Assembly: GCA_031272365.1 (NCBI GenBank)
Contig: JAISTX010000042.1
Span: 21,505-85,504, forward strand
Reading direction: 5' to 3'
Source: Eubacteriales Family XIII. Incertae Sedis bacterium
Lineage (GTDB): Bacteria; Bacillota; Clostridia; Peptostreptococcales; Anaerovoracaceae
Length of the DNA: 64,000 nucleotides
The position numbers were made by a program, and so were the translations under genes. Below the pieces are notes generated by a model. The model was given only the letters and a program-made list of their open reading frames with translations, did not search any database and was not told where the DNA came from. How positions within the stretch are numbered: the stretch's first letter is position 1; each line of letters begins with the position of its first letter. Of the stretch, positions 50,103 to 59,375 are shown piece by piece.

Positions 50103-50487
50103 CCGCCACCTCCTGGCTGCCCTCCGCCGCATCCTGATTGCTCTCCGCCACCTCCTGGCTGCCCTCCGGCACGTCCTGCACGAGGTACATCTTGCCCGTC
50201 GAGGGGTCTACGTACACCGTGCCCATCCTCTGAAACTCGCCTTCCGAAGACGCTTTGTCCTGCATGTCCTGGGAGACGTCGTTCATCTCCGACATGCCCT
50301 CGCTGTCCTCGACCGCGACGAGCTCCTTGTTTTGGATGTCCACGTTCCAGTACAGCACGAGGCTGAGCATGAGCCCGCACGCAAACACCAGCATCGCGTC
50401 CACGATGTTGATCGCGCCCTCCATCGGGTTCGCGTCCTCCTGCTCGAAATAACGCCGCCGCCCCCTGAGCCCACCGTCGCGCAGCAT
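50080..50487 (-). CDS. DUF2149 protein, ExbD-like
   Basis: The 135-residue protein has a basic N-terminus, one membrane helix (about 24-46) and an acidic outer tail. In the helix, INIVDAMLVFACGLMLSLVL recalls ExbD/TolR/MotB helices (xxxIDVMLVLLI), with Asp30 in the place of the proton-carrying Asp. A GTVYVDPSTGKMYLVQ motif and two EGSQEVAE repeats follow. The overlap with the ExbB-like gene (TGATG) and the ExbD-like Asp suggest a two-subunit ion-driven motor. The homology to ExbD is inferred, not established. Confidence 0.8.
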   Translation of the reverse strand: MLRDGGLRGRRRYFEQEDANPMEGAINIVDAMLVFACGLMLSLVLYWNVDIQNKELVAVEDSEGMSEMNDVSQDMQDKASSEGEFQRMGTVYVDPSTGKMYLVQDVPEGSQEVAESNQDAAEGSQEVADETVDAE

Positions 50488-51119
50488 CAGTCGATCACCC
50501 CTTCCAAAATCGTCTCTAGCGTCATCATGTCCGACTGGTACCAGCGCTTGCGCACCTTCGAGATGATGAACGCCACGCCGGCCGCCGCAAGACCCGCGAC
50601 GGTCGCGTCAAACGCCGTGAGCAGCGAGTCCGACAGCCCCTTCGTGTCGCCCTGCCCGAGCGCGATGAGGCCGGGGCCGAGTGGGATCAGCGTCGCCATC
50701 AGGCCGAACATCGGGCCGATGCGCGCGATGATGTCCGTGACCGCGAGCTTCTTCTCGAGCCGCGACTCCTCCTCGGACAGCAGCTGGACCGCAAACAGCT
50801 TCTGGTCCTCCTTCGTCACCGCCGTGCTTTCCAAAAGCCGCGTGAAGATTCTTTTCTGCCGCTTCAGAAATGGTTTCCCTTGCAGGATCTCGAGCTTCGT
50901 CTCGCGGTCCTGCCCGGAGACCTCCTCCAGCGCGCGCGTTACGTTGAGCTTCTTCCCCGCGCGTTCCGCGAAAAACTCCACGATCACGCTCCCGAGCTGG
51001 AACACGACGATCACGAGCGCCACGAGCAGCACGATGATGACCGGGATCTCCAGCGCCGTCGAGACGACGTGTATCCCATCCTTGACCGTTGACAAATCCA
51101 ATGATGACAAAAATTCCAA
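50487..51119 (-). CDS. MotA/TolQ/ExbB proton channel family protein
   Basis: The 210-residue protein has three membrane helices (about 25-49, 133-152, 166-186), with the family pattern FGLMATLIPLGPGLIALGQGD and LTAFDATVAGLAAAGVAF. ExbB-type channels convert proton or sodium flow to movement of a periplasmic or outer partner. In a Gram-positive-type cell there is no TonB or outer membrane, so its output must be another surface machine. It starts at a TTG with GGAGGCAGC upstream, 15 nt after the Ig-like surface protein gene. Confidence 0.9.
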   Translation of the reverse strand: MEFLSSLDLSTVKDGIHVVSTALEIPVIIVLLVALVIVVFQLGSVIVEFFAERAGKKLNVTRALEEVSGQDRETKLEILQGKPFLKRQKRIFTRLLESTAVTKEDQKLFAVQLLSEEESRLEKKLAVTDIIARIGPMFGLMATLIPLGPGLIALGQGDTKGLSDSLLTAFDATVAGLAAAGVAFIISKVRKRWYQSDMMTLETILEGVID

Positions 51120-51134
51120 AGCTGCCTCCTCTCC

Positions 51135-53828
51135 CTAACCTTCCAATAGTTTCGCTGCCAGCGCGCGCAGGACGCCGAGCAGGAATGCCGCGATGGCGAC
51201 CAGCAGCACCGCCATGACGACGCGCGGGTCAATCCCCGGCACCGCCAGCGGCACGACATTGGCTTCGATCACTTCCTTCACGATCCACTGCTTGTTGCCG
51301 TCTTCGCCGCCACCACCGCCGCCTTCATCCTCGAGCGCCTTCAGCTCCGCCTCCTGCACAAGCTCCACGCCGAGCGCCTTCTCCTCGTTCTCGAGCGTGA
51401 TTTCCTCGGCGGGGAGGTTCGTCACCTCGATCACCGTCTCGTCCTTCAGCGCATCCGCGAAGATGACCTCCTGCGGTTCCAGCCCTGTTGTCTTGTTCGA
51501 CGAGCCGCCCGCGCGGCCGCCCGCGTCGCCCGGGGCTTGCGTATTGCCGCTTTCCACACCGGCGATGGTTTCCCCGCTTTCCTCGCCGCCGCCCTGGCCG
51601 CCGCCGCCGCCGACATTCCCGGCGCCCGTGCCGCCGCCCTCGCCCGTGCCGCCGCCCTCGCCGGTGCCGCTGCCCGTGCCGCCGCCCGTGCCGCCGCCCG
51701 AGCCGCCGCCCGTGCCGCCGCCGCTCGTCGGCGAGTCTTCATCCAAATTCTTGTCGAGCCCCTCCGGCATCGCGCCCTCGAGCAAGATCGTGATCTCATA
51801 GATATATTTCACCGAATCGTGCGCCGTGTGCGAATTGACCGAGGGCATGCCCCAGCACAGCCGGAAGCGCGCCGAAGCGGTCATGCGGTCGAAGCGGGGC
51901 TCCGTGTTGATGATCTGGTAGGGGTTCATGACGCGGGCGCCGCGCTGCCACGACTGGCGGATCGCCAGCATGGGCCGCACGGATATGGCTGGATCCCCTG
52001 ACCAGGGGCCCGGCGCCCCGGCGTCAAAATTCCAGCCGCTGACGAGATTCGGGTAGTAGTACCGGTTCGTGTCGAAGAGCTCCTGCCAGGTCCAGTCCCG
52101 GTTGAAGCCATCCATCGCCTTGAAGTAAACTCGGGTCGCCGCCACCGCGTCCATGCCGTACCCGCGTCGAGCAAAAGCGTCCTCGAACAGCTCCTCCAGA
52201 TAGACGCCGTGCGCCGCCTGCAACACGGGGAAATCCCCGTTGCTCACCCAGGAATATGCCTGCTCTTGCGCCATCGGCTCGAGATCCTGCACCTTGTATT
52301 CGGCGAGCTTCACCGACTTGCCGTCCCCGATGTATTGCGCAATGATCGCCACCGAGTTGGGCACCTGCGTCGCGCCGATGAAGATCGAGATCTCCTTGCG
52401 GAAGACCGCGCCCTCCTCGACGATGTAGTTTTTCAGCGTCTCCTCAAACGGCGTGAAGATCATCCAAAACGACTGCGTCGTGCCGAACTCGGGGTCCGGC
52501 TCGTAGTATTCGTCCTCCCAGCGAAATTCGCCAAGGTGGGTGGATCCGCCGCTCAGCTCGGACTCGAACAGGCTTTGCCCGTACGAGATCGACCCAGCCT
52601 GCGGCCATTCGATCTCCGGCAGCTCGGCCTTCTCCACGACCAGATGCACCTTCCGCGTCAGAGGCGTGATCGCCTCGTAGTTTTTCAGCGTCTGAACGTT
52701 CGGCGTGAGCGTGACCTCAAGGTCGTACTCGCCCGCGTCCGGGTACAGGTTCATCGCGTCCAGATCTTCGGCCCACGCAAACTTCCCGTACGCGTTCTCC
52801 TCCGGCACCAGCTTCGAGCGGAACAGGAGCTGCCCGTACGTGATCTTTGTCGCGGCGGGCCAGGTGACCTGCGGCGCGGGTGCCTTGCGGACGGTCAGCG
52901 TCACCGGCCGCGTGAGCGGCGAGATCGGCATATAGTTTGCCAGCGTGTCCGGGTACGGCGAGAAGGTCACATCGATCTGGTACGTGCCCGCGTCCCGGAT
53001 TTCCGAGGGGGAGACGCCGATCGCCCAGGAAAACGTGCCGTAGCTGTTTTCCGTAAATGACAGCGTGGCCGCCGAAATCGGCTGCCCGTAGACGATGGGC
53101 GCGGCCGTCGGCCAGTCGAAGGACGGCGCGGGCTGGCGCGTCTCGTACCAGCCCTCCGGCGGATCCCCCGTCAGGATGCAGTCGATCCACCCAATGCGCC
53201 CGACGCTCGAGGGCGCCGTGTCGCCCTGCAGCATGCCCTGGACAAACCAAAACCGCCCGTCGGCGCTCCAGTCCCCCGGCAAGGGCACCCCGCCGGGCGC
53301 CACCGTGGCCTGTGTGAACGCGATGATCGAAGGGACGGGCTCCGCCCCGTCAAAGTCCACCCCAAGATGGGGGAAATAGTAGCGCTCCGTACCGGCGTAG
53401 GCCGGCCAGTCGGCGATGCCATAGGAATAGGCGCCCTCTTCATCCTCCAGCCCGCGGAACAGAAGCTGCCCGAGGTTGCCCGTGCCCGGGTCCGCGTCCA
53501 CGCCCGCTTCCGCGAGGAGATCCGTGAGCAGGACGCCGCACGCCGACTGTTGCGTCGGCACGGGGCCCGCGTCGCTCTGCGCCCAGCCGGAGTATACCCC
53601 TTCGGCCACCGCAAACCCTCCTGAGGAGAGATCCTCCGGCGCGTACACCTTCAGCGTCCGCCAAAAATCGTCGCCGTAGCTCGCGCGGATGGTCAGCGCC
53701 CCCGCGCCGTCCACCGGCGCCGGTTCCTCCCCTGCGTACGCCGCCGCCGCCCCGCCCGGCAGGAGCGGGACGAGGCAGGCGATCAGGCAGACCGCCGCCA
53801 GGATCCGGGGGAAGCGGCCCTTCCTCAT
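51135..53828 (-). CDS. Membrane-anchored surface protein with SUOX-like and MBG/Ig-like repeats
   Basis: The 897-residue protein has a signal peptide (cleavage near AAAAYAGEE), a SUOX-like domain (about 40-230: LTIRASYGDDFWRTLKVY, CGVLLTDLLAEAGVDADPG), three MBG-type repeats (about 250-490: PIVYGQPISAATLSFTENSY, ITYGQLLFRSKL, ISYGQSLFESEL), and a second SUOX-like domain (about 495-720). A long Gly/Thr/Ser linker then leads to a C-terminal helix (VMAVLLVAIAAFLLGVLRAL). It lies directly before the ExbB gene and could contact it through its membrane helix. The ATG overlaps the stop of the GLUG/dockerin gene. Confidence 0.78.
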   Translation of the reverse strand: MRKGRFPRILAAVCLIACLVPLLPGGAAAAYAGEEPAPVDGAGALTIRASYGDDFWRTLKVYAPEDLSSGGFAVAEGVYSGWAQSDAGPVPTQQSACGVLLTDLLAEAGVDADPGTGNLGQLLFRGLEDEEGAYSYGIADWPAYAGTERYYFPHLGVDFDGAEPVPSIIAFTQATVAPGGVPLPGDWSADGRFWFVQGMLQGDTAPSSVGRIGWIDCILTGDPPEGWYETRQPAPSFDWPTAAPIVYGQPISAATLSFTENSYGTFSWAIGVSPSEIRDAGTYQIDVTFSPYPDTLANYMPISPLTRPVTLTVRKAPAPQVTWPAATKITYGQLLFRSKLVPEENAYGKFAWAEDLDAMNLYPDAGEYDLEVTLTPNVQTLKNYEAITPLTRKVHLVVEKAELPEIEWPQAGSISYGQSLFESELSGGSTHLGEFRWEDEYYEPDPEFGTTQSFWMIFTPFEETLKNYIVEEGAVFRKEISIFIGATQVPNSVAIIAQYIGDGKSVKLAEYKVQDLEPMAQEQAYSWVSNGDFPVLQAAHGVYLEELFEDAFARRGYGMDAVAATRVYFKAMDGFNRDWTWQELFDTNRYYYPNLVSGWNFDAGAPGPWSGDPAISVRPMLAIRQSWQRGARVMNPYQIINTEPRFDRMTASARFRLCWGMPSVNSHTAHDSVKYIYEITILLEGAMPEGLDKNLDEDSPTSGGGTGGGSGGGTGGGTGSGTGEGGGTGEGGGTGAGNVGGGGGQGGGEESGETIAGVESGNTQAPGDAGGRAGGSSNKTTGLEPQEVIFADALKDETVIEVTNLPAEEITLENEEKALGVELVQEAELKALEDEGGGGGGEDGNKQWIVKEVIEANVVPLAVPGIDPRVVMAVLLVAIAAFLLGVLRALAAKLLEG

Positions 53829-56800
53829 AGGCTGACCAACCTCTGGACCAGCGCCACCGCGTCGACGATGGTCACATCCCCGGAGCCGTCGATGTCCGCC
53901 GCCCATTGCTGCTGCTCGGTGAGCGGAGCCCCCTGGAACAGATGCCGGATGATCTGCACGGCATCGCTGATGGACAGGATCCCATCGCCGTCCACATCGC
54001 CGACCTGGACGGCCGACCCGCTCCAGACGCTAAGGAGCACGGGGTAGTCCCCCGCCTCCGTCTCTTCTTTCTTGATCTGCTCGTCCGTGATGCCGCGCAG
54101 CAGGCTCTCCACCGCCGTGTAGTTTGTCGGTGTCACGACCGTGCCGAGGGACACCGTGCCGCTGACGACGCCCGGCGCGTAGTAGTTGTTCGTGATATTG
54201 GCCGTGTTCACGGACCCGCTCGGCTTGTACTGCCCGATGACAGGCTCCACGTAAGCCGTATAGGTGCCGCTCGCGGGCGCAAACGCTATCGCCCCGCTAT
54301 TGTAGTTGCCGCGGACGATGGCGCCGCTGTTGTTCACTGCGCCGACGATGCCGCCCGTCGCCGTGCTCGCGCGCGGGGATTTCCCCGTCACGCGCGCGCC
54401 GTTGTAGCAGTCTGCTGCCGTGCCCGCGCCACTGAGGAAGCCAACGGCGCCGCCCGTGTTCCAGGTCGTGGCCTCCACCGCGCCGACGTTCACGCCGCCG
54501 CGCACGCCGCCCGTGCCCGCCACATAGCCGACGAGGCCGCCCGCCGCATAGGTCGTCGTGCCGGTCGCCGTCGTCGCCCGCACCGTGCCCGCGTTGCGCA
54601 GCCCCGTGAAGATGCCCGTGCCGCCATGGTACCCGGCGACGCCACCCACATGGTAGGTGCCGGAGACGCTCCCCGTGTTTTCGCTATCCACCACGAGGAC
54701 GAGATTGCCGTTTACATCCGCCGCCACATTGCCCACGATGCCGCCGACCCTGTAGCCGCTCGCGGTCACCGCGCCTTCGTTGCGCGCGGACGCGATCCCC
54801 GTGTCGCCCGAGGCGCTCCCGACGATGCCGCCCATATAGCTGTTGCCCTGCACCGCCCCCTTGTTGACGCACTCGGAAATCGCGGACGCGGACGCCGACC
54901 CGACGATGCCGCCCAAATAACTGGAGCTCGTGGTCGCCGCCTGGACCGCTGCCTCGTTTGTGCAGTTTTCAATGTTGGCGTCCAGCGCCGCCCCCGCGAT
55001 GCCGCCGACATAGGCGTAGCCCGCGATAGTGCCCTTCACTGTCAGGTTCCTGACTGACCCGCCGTTGATATAGCCGAACACGCCCACATAGTTTCCGGAC
55101 GCCGCGCCCGTGCTTTCGTAGCCGAGCGTCAGCGCGTGCCCCGCGCCGTCGAAGTCGCCTGCGTATTCATAGCCCGCCGTCGACTTTCCGATCGGGCGGA
55201 ACAACGCCGCCCCGCGCAGGTCGATGTCGTTCAGCAGCACCGCGTCGTACGTGACCGCCGCGCCGTCGTTGACCTTCACCATGAACCAGATGACGTCGTC
55301 GGGCGTCGAAAGCATATACGCCCCGTCGTCGTTCTGGTCCGGCCGGACCGACGAAAGCACCGTGACCGGCGTGCTCACCGTCAGTTCCTTTCCATTATAG
55401 ACATAGTGGATCGTCACCTTCGTGTCGCCCGTGTGCAGCGTCGCCGGCTCGTACGTGAATTCCTCGAGGCTGAGCGCCCGGTTCGTGCCGTTCGTGTACT
55501 CCGCGCGCAGCTCCACGTCGAGCATATTGAACCGCTCGCCCGACGCGTAGATCGTCTGCCTCGGATGGTGCGCAAACCAGATGCGCACGAGCTCGTTGAG
55601 CCGCACGTCGACCGGGTAGGTCCGCACAGCGGACAGCGTCCCGAAGCGCGCCGTCACGGTCACGGACGTCAGCCCCTGCGGGATCTCGCCGGACGGATCC
55701 ACCTCGACGTCGACGCCGTAGACCTTCGCCCGCGTCCCGTCGCTGTAGTTCACCACCGCGAGGTAGCCCGTCGTATCAAACCGCTCGCCCGTATAGTAGC
55801 AGTATTTGCTCGACGTCGTGCCCCAGCTCTCCGGCACGCGCTGGTCGGGGTCGGACAGCACCGAGATGCTCACCGGCGTCGCCGTGTCCTCCACATGCAG
55901 CCCGCGCAGGACCGGGTAGCCGCCGTTGATATTGTCCACATCGAACAGGAAGGCCCGGCCCACACCGCCCGTGCCGTTCACCTCCGTGACAAACGCCGCC
56001 GTCTTCATATGCTGCTCGGTCCTCTGGATGCCGATCTCGCCCGGGTTCGGCGGGCTGTTCGGGTTGGAGTAGGGCAGGGTGTTGAGCGCGTAGTTGTTGA
56101 TGTTCATGATGTCCGTGAGCGCGGGCACGTCCGAATACCCGAGGATCGGGTTGTTCGTGTTGTTGTTCCAGTTCGGGAAGCTGCCCGCGAAATAACAGTT
56201 TTCGATGTTGGAAAGCATGTTCTGGAAGCCGGCGATGCCGCCGACCCATTTCTGCCCGCCGTCGCGCCCGATCTCCGCGGTGCTGAAGCAGTCGATGATC
56301 GTCCCGACCTCCACGGGCGTGTTGTTGTTGCCGTTGCGGCCCGCGATGCCGCCGACGCCGTTTTTCGACGAGGCGTTCGTGCCGTTCACGCGGCCCGTGC
56401 TGCAGCAGCTCTTGATGAGGCCCGCGTTCTGGCCCGCCACACCGCCGACCTTCACATAGCCGTGCACGTTTCCGTAGTTCACGGAATACTCGACCTTGCC
56501 GTTGCCCGTGCGGCCGTCGTTGAACCCGACGACGCCGCCGACGTTGTACGCCGTCGCCGCTTCGATCTCGACGTGGCCCGTGTAGTGGTCGATGGCGCCG
56601 CGGTTGAACCCGACGAGGCTGCCGACCGCGTCGCCCGACGTGGTCGTCGTCAGCGTGCCTTCGAGTGAAATCCGGCTGATCTTGCCGTTCGCGCCGAGGT
56701 AGCCGAACAGCCCCTGCAGCTGCTTGTTCGTATCGATCTTGAGGCCCGTGATCGTCTTCTTGTTGCCGTTGAACGTGCCGTTGAACGGCTTCGAGACGCT

Positions 56801-58360
56801 GTCGATGACGTTCGTCAGCGAGCTGTCCGTCTGCCCCGTCTGCGGGTTCGTCCAGCTGTACTGGATCGTGATGTCGCCCGTGCCGATTGCCGTCCAGGGG
56901 ATGTTGTTCAGGTCCAGATCCGACCCGAGCGTGATGGTCCGCCCCGTGAAGTCGTCGCGCGCGATGCCGGAAGCCGTCCCGTTCACGATCCGCGCCAGGC
57001 CCGCGAGCTGCGCGCCCGTGGTCAGCCAGTACTCCTGCGTGCCCGGGCTGTACCAGGAGGTGTCGACCGTGCCGTCCCAGACGCCTTCCGCCCCGCCGCC
57101 GCCCGGCGTGCAGGTGAACGCCCCCGCCCCCTCGTTCCAGACGAGCGTGAAGGGCTCGCCGTTCACGCGGAGGGACGTGGCGGCCTTCGGGATCCACAGA
57201 TAGAGCTGGCTGTCCCCGGATTCCGGCCAGCCGGCCTGCGCGCCAGTCGGCGCGGCGGGGTTGTAGGACGTCCCGTGGACGCCGCCCTGATAATAAAGCC
57301 CGCTGCCGACGAGCACCGTATAGACATCCGCAGACTGCGAAAGATCCACCGTGTCAAACTTGAGGAGTCCCAGCGCTGCCGGGGGGTCGCCGCCGCCCTG
57401 CATCGTGGCCGAGACGACTTCGTACGTCAGCCCGGCGGGGACGCCCTGGAGCGCCGCCGCGTTTTCCGTCGCGACCGCCTTCAGCGAGCCGCCCGTGACC
57501 GTCAGCGAGCCGCCGCCGACCGCAGGGCCCGCGCCGTCCGTCGTGACCGTAACATTGCCGCCCTGCAGCAGCACGCTGCCGCCAGAGCTGCCCGCGCCGC
57601 CGCCGATCGCCGCCGCCTGAGACTGCGTCACGGCGTTCACGTTGCCGTCCTTGATCACAATCTCGCCGGCCGGCCCGGTGCCGCCGCCGCTGCCGAGGAG
57701 CGCGCCCGCGCCCGACCCCTTCAGGAAGAGGTTGCCGCCCGCGACCGTGATCTTGCCATGCGCCTCCGCCGCGCCGCCGTCCGCATCCGCCGCGTTGCCG
57801 CCGATGCCCGCGCCGCCCCCGTTCTTGTACAGGTAGAGCGAGCCCTCGCCGAGGATGGACAGGTCGACGCCTTCCGCCACGCGGACGAGCGCCGATTTCC
57901 CGCCGGTTTCGTTTTCAAGGGCGTTCGTGCCCTCGAATAGGAGCTGGTTGGACAGCAGGTTGCTGTTGCCGATGATGCCGTTGAAATGGATCAGCGGCGT
58001 ATCGCCCGCAGCCGCGAGGTAGACGTCTTGGATCGTGAGGTTGATGCCGCGCGCGATGCTAAGCGTCACGTTGTTCGGCTCCTGATCCACGCCGTTGCCG
58101 ATGATGGTCAGCGCGTTGTTGTGCGGGTCCGGCGTGAAGGTGATCACGCCCGCCGCATCCGTCGCGAGCTGGTACACGACCCGCGTATGCGAGGGGTCGG
58201 AGCCCTGCCCGGTCGCCGACGTCGTCAGCGTCTCCCCGCCATGCAGGACGATGATCTCCTCGATGACGGGCGGATCCGCCTCGTCCGCGTAGACCGGCAA
58301 AGCCGTCACACAGACGAAGACAGCCGCCAAAAGCAGCGAAACCAACCACCTCGTTTTCAT
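53825..58360 (-). CDS. Large secreted GLUG-repeat protein with C-terminal dockerin
   Basis: The 1511-residue protein has a signal peptide ending LPVYADEAD, an N-terminal beta-helix region (VVYQLATDAAGVITFTPDPH; about 40-330), then several blocks of GLUG repeats (GGIVG, GGVAGYHGG, VGGIAGRNG and similar; about 470-820 and 1090-1430) with two Ig-like domains between. It ends in a type I dockerin with two calcium loops: DVDGDGILSISDAVQII and DIDGSGDVTIVDAVALV. It should dock to a cohesin, such as those of the next three upstream genes. RBS AAAAGGAGAATTGGC. Confidence 0.88.
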   Translation of the reverse strand: MKTRWLVSLLLAAVFVCVTALPVYADEADPPVIEEIIVLHGGETLTTSATGQGSDPSHTRVVYQLATDAAGVITFTPDPHNNALTIIGNGVDQEPNNVTLSIARGINLTIQDVYLAAAGDTPLIHFNGIIGNSNLLSNQLLFEGTNALENETGGKSALVRVAEGVDLSILGEGSLYLYKNGGGAGIGGNAADADGGAAEAHGKITVAGGNLFLKGSGAGALLGSGGGTGPAGEIVIKDGNVNAVTQSQAAAIGGGAGSSGGSVLLQGGNVTVTTDGAGPAVGGGSLTVTGGSLKAVATENAAALQGVPAGLTYEVVSATMQGGGDPPAALGLLKFDTVDLSQSADVYTVLVGSGLYYQGGVHGTSYNPAAPTGAQAGWPESGDSQLYLWIPKAATSLRVNGEPFTLVWNEGAGAFTCTPGGGGAEGVWDGTVDTSWYSPGTQEYWLTTGAQLAGLARIVNGTASGIARDDFTGRTITLGSDLDLNNIPWTAIGTGDITIQYSWTNPQTGQTDSSLTNVIDSVSKPFNGTFNGNKKTITGLKIDTNKQLQGLFGYLGANGKISRISLEGTLTTTTSGDAVGSLVGFNRGAIDHYTGHVEIEAATAYNVGGVVGFNDGRTGNGKVEYSVNYGNVHGYVKVGGVAGQNAGLIKSCCSTGRVNGTNASSKNGVGGIAGRNGNNNTPVEVGTIIDCFSTAEIGRDGGQKWVGGIAGFQNMLSNIENCYFAGSFPNWNNNTNNPILGYSDVPALTDIMNINNYALNTLPYSNPNSPPNPGEIGIQRTEQHMKTAAFVTEVNGTGGVGRAFLFDVDNINGGYPVLRGLHVEDTATPVSISVLSDPDQRVPESWGTTSSKYCYYTGERFDTTGYLAVVNYSDGTRAKVYGVDVEVDPSGEIPQGLTSVTVTARFGTLSAVRTYPVDVRLNELVRIWFAHHPRQTIYASGERFNMLDVELRAEYTNGTNRALSLEEFTYEPATLHTGDTKVTIHYVYNGKELTVSTPVTVLSSVRPDQNDDGAYMLSTPDDVIWFMVKVNDGAAVTYDAVLLNDIDLRGAALFRPIGKSTAGYEYAGDFDGAGHALTLGYESTGAASGNYVGVFGYINGGSVRNLTVKGTIAGYAYVGGIAGAALDANIENCTNEAAVQAATTSSSYLGGIVGSASASAISECVNKGAVQGNSYMGGIVGSASGDTGIASARNEGAVTASGYRVGGIVGNVAADVNGNLVLVVDSENTGSVSGTYHVGGVAGYHGGTGIFTGLRNAGTVRATTATGTTTYAAGGLVGYVAGTGGVRGGVNVGAVEATTWNTGGAVGFLSGAGTAADCYNGARVTGKSPRASTATGGIVGAVNNSGAIVRGNYNSGAIAFAPASGTYTAYVEPVIGQYKPSGSVNTANITNNYYAPGVVSGTVSLGTVVTPTNYTAVESLLRGITDEQIKKEETEAGDYPVLLSVWSGSAVQVGDVDGDGILSISDAVQIIRHLFQGAPLTEQQQWAADIDGSGDVTIVDAVALVQRLVSL

Positions 58361-58388
58361 GCCAATTCTCCTTTTTCTATGTTTTGCG

Positions 58389-59354
58389 CTATCCCTTTGC
58401 GGCAGGGCGCCTGACGCGCAGCAACACGATGACCACCACGACCACCACGACCGCAATGCCAATGATCAGCCACAGGTTTTTCGGGGCGCCGCCCGCTTCT
58501 TTGTCCGCCGCGGCCGCCTCGTCCACAGCTTCCGAAGACGAGCCGCCCTCCAGGCCTTCCTCCGAATCGCCCGCTGCCGCGGCCGCCTCCGCCGTGCTCT
58601 CCAGCACGTAGTCGGCGTCGCCCCCGCCATACAGCGCGATGGTCTTGCCGTCCTCCGCCGTCACGATGCCGTCCTCCGGCACGGCCTGCCACGTCTTGCC
58701 GCCGTCCAGCGAATACTCGGCATCAAAAACCGAGCCGCGCATCAGTACGTCGCGCGTGTCGCCGTCCGAACCGAGCACTTTGACCGTCACCGGGGTCTGA
58801 TCCCCGATCGAGCCGGATGTGTCCGTGCTGCCGGGCGACACGCCCTCCCCGCTGCTCGATACGGTCACCTTGCCCGCCGAAAAACTGACCGGGATGGCCT
58901 CACCGGAGGAACTCGTGAAATTGCTGTCCACCCCGTTGGACAGCCCGATCTTCACGTCGTACGTCCCGTCTTTTGCGCCTTCCTTCACCTTGAAGCGCAC
59001 GTTGAACAAAACGCCTTCCGGCTCCGAAATGGCCGAGAGGTCCAAGAACCCCACCTTGTCATTCGCCTCCGCGTCCGGGATCGTGGACTGTGCCAGCGCC
59101 CCGTTGACATCCGACCCCACCAATTCCAGTGCGTCGTGGTCATACTCCAACTCAAACAAACCCGCCATTGCGCCCGGGTTGTCCTTGATCTCCACCGGCA
59201 CCGACACCTCCTGCCCGGGCTTCGCGCCCTCCACGCTGCCCACGGAAATCGTCGCCTCCGTAGACGCGAACGCCGCAAGCGGGCACGCGAAAGCGATGAG
59301 CATCATCGCCAGCGCAACTCCTATCCACCTTGATTTTGATTGTTTTCTCTCCAT
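58389..59354 (-). CDS. Membrane-anchored single-cohesin protein 1
   Basis: The 321-residue protein has a signal peptide (LAAFASTEA), a cohesin domain (about 28-165: ISVGSVEGAKPGQEVSVPVE, NPGAMAGLFELEYDHDALEL, GVLFNVRFKVKEGAKDGTYD), an additional small domain, a Ser/Glu linker and a C-terminal helix (LWLIIGIAVVVVVVVIVLL) with a basic tail RVRRPAAKG. There is no sortase signal. It is suited to hold dockerin proteins at the membrane. The ATG at 59354 has GGAGATC upstream; an ATG 12 nt earlier is possible. Confidence 0.88.
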   Translation of the reverse strand: MERKQSKSRWIGVALAMMLIAFACPLAAFASTEATISVGSVEGAKPGQEVSVPVEIKDNPGAMAGLFELEYDHDALELVGSDVNGALAQSTIPDAEANDKVGFLDLSAISEPEGVLFNVRFKVKEGAKDGTYDVKIGLSNGVDSNFTSSSGEAIPVSFSAGKVTVSSSGEGVSPGSTDTSGSIGDQTPVTVKVLGSDGDTRDVLMRGSVFDAEYSLDGGKTWQAVPEDGIVTAEDGKTIALYGGGDADYVLESTAEAAAAAGDSEEGLEGGSSSEAVDEAAAADKEAGGAPKNLWLIIGIAVVVVVVVIVLLRVRRPAAKG

Positions 59355-59375
59355 TGTGATCTCCATCTGACTGCT

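Noticed and set aside
54000..57000. Repeated short motifs in the GLUG protein gene as a possible CRISPR or tandem DNA array
   Set aside because: The similarity is at protein level (GGIVG-type repeats) with varied DNA and no spacers.
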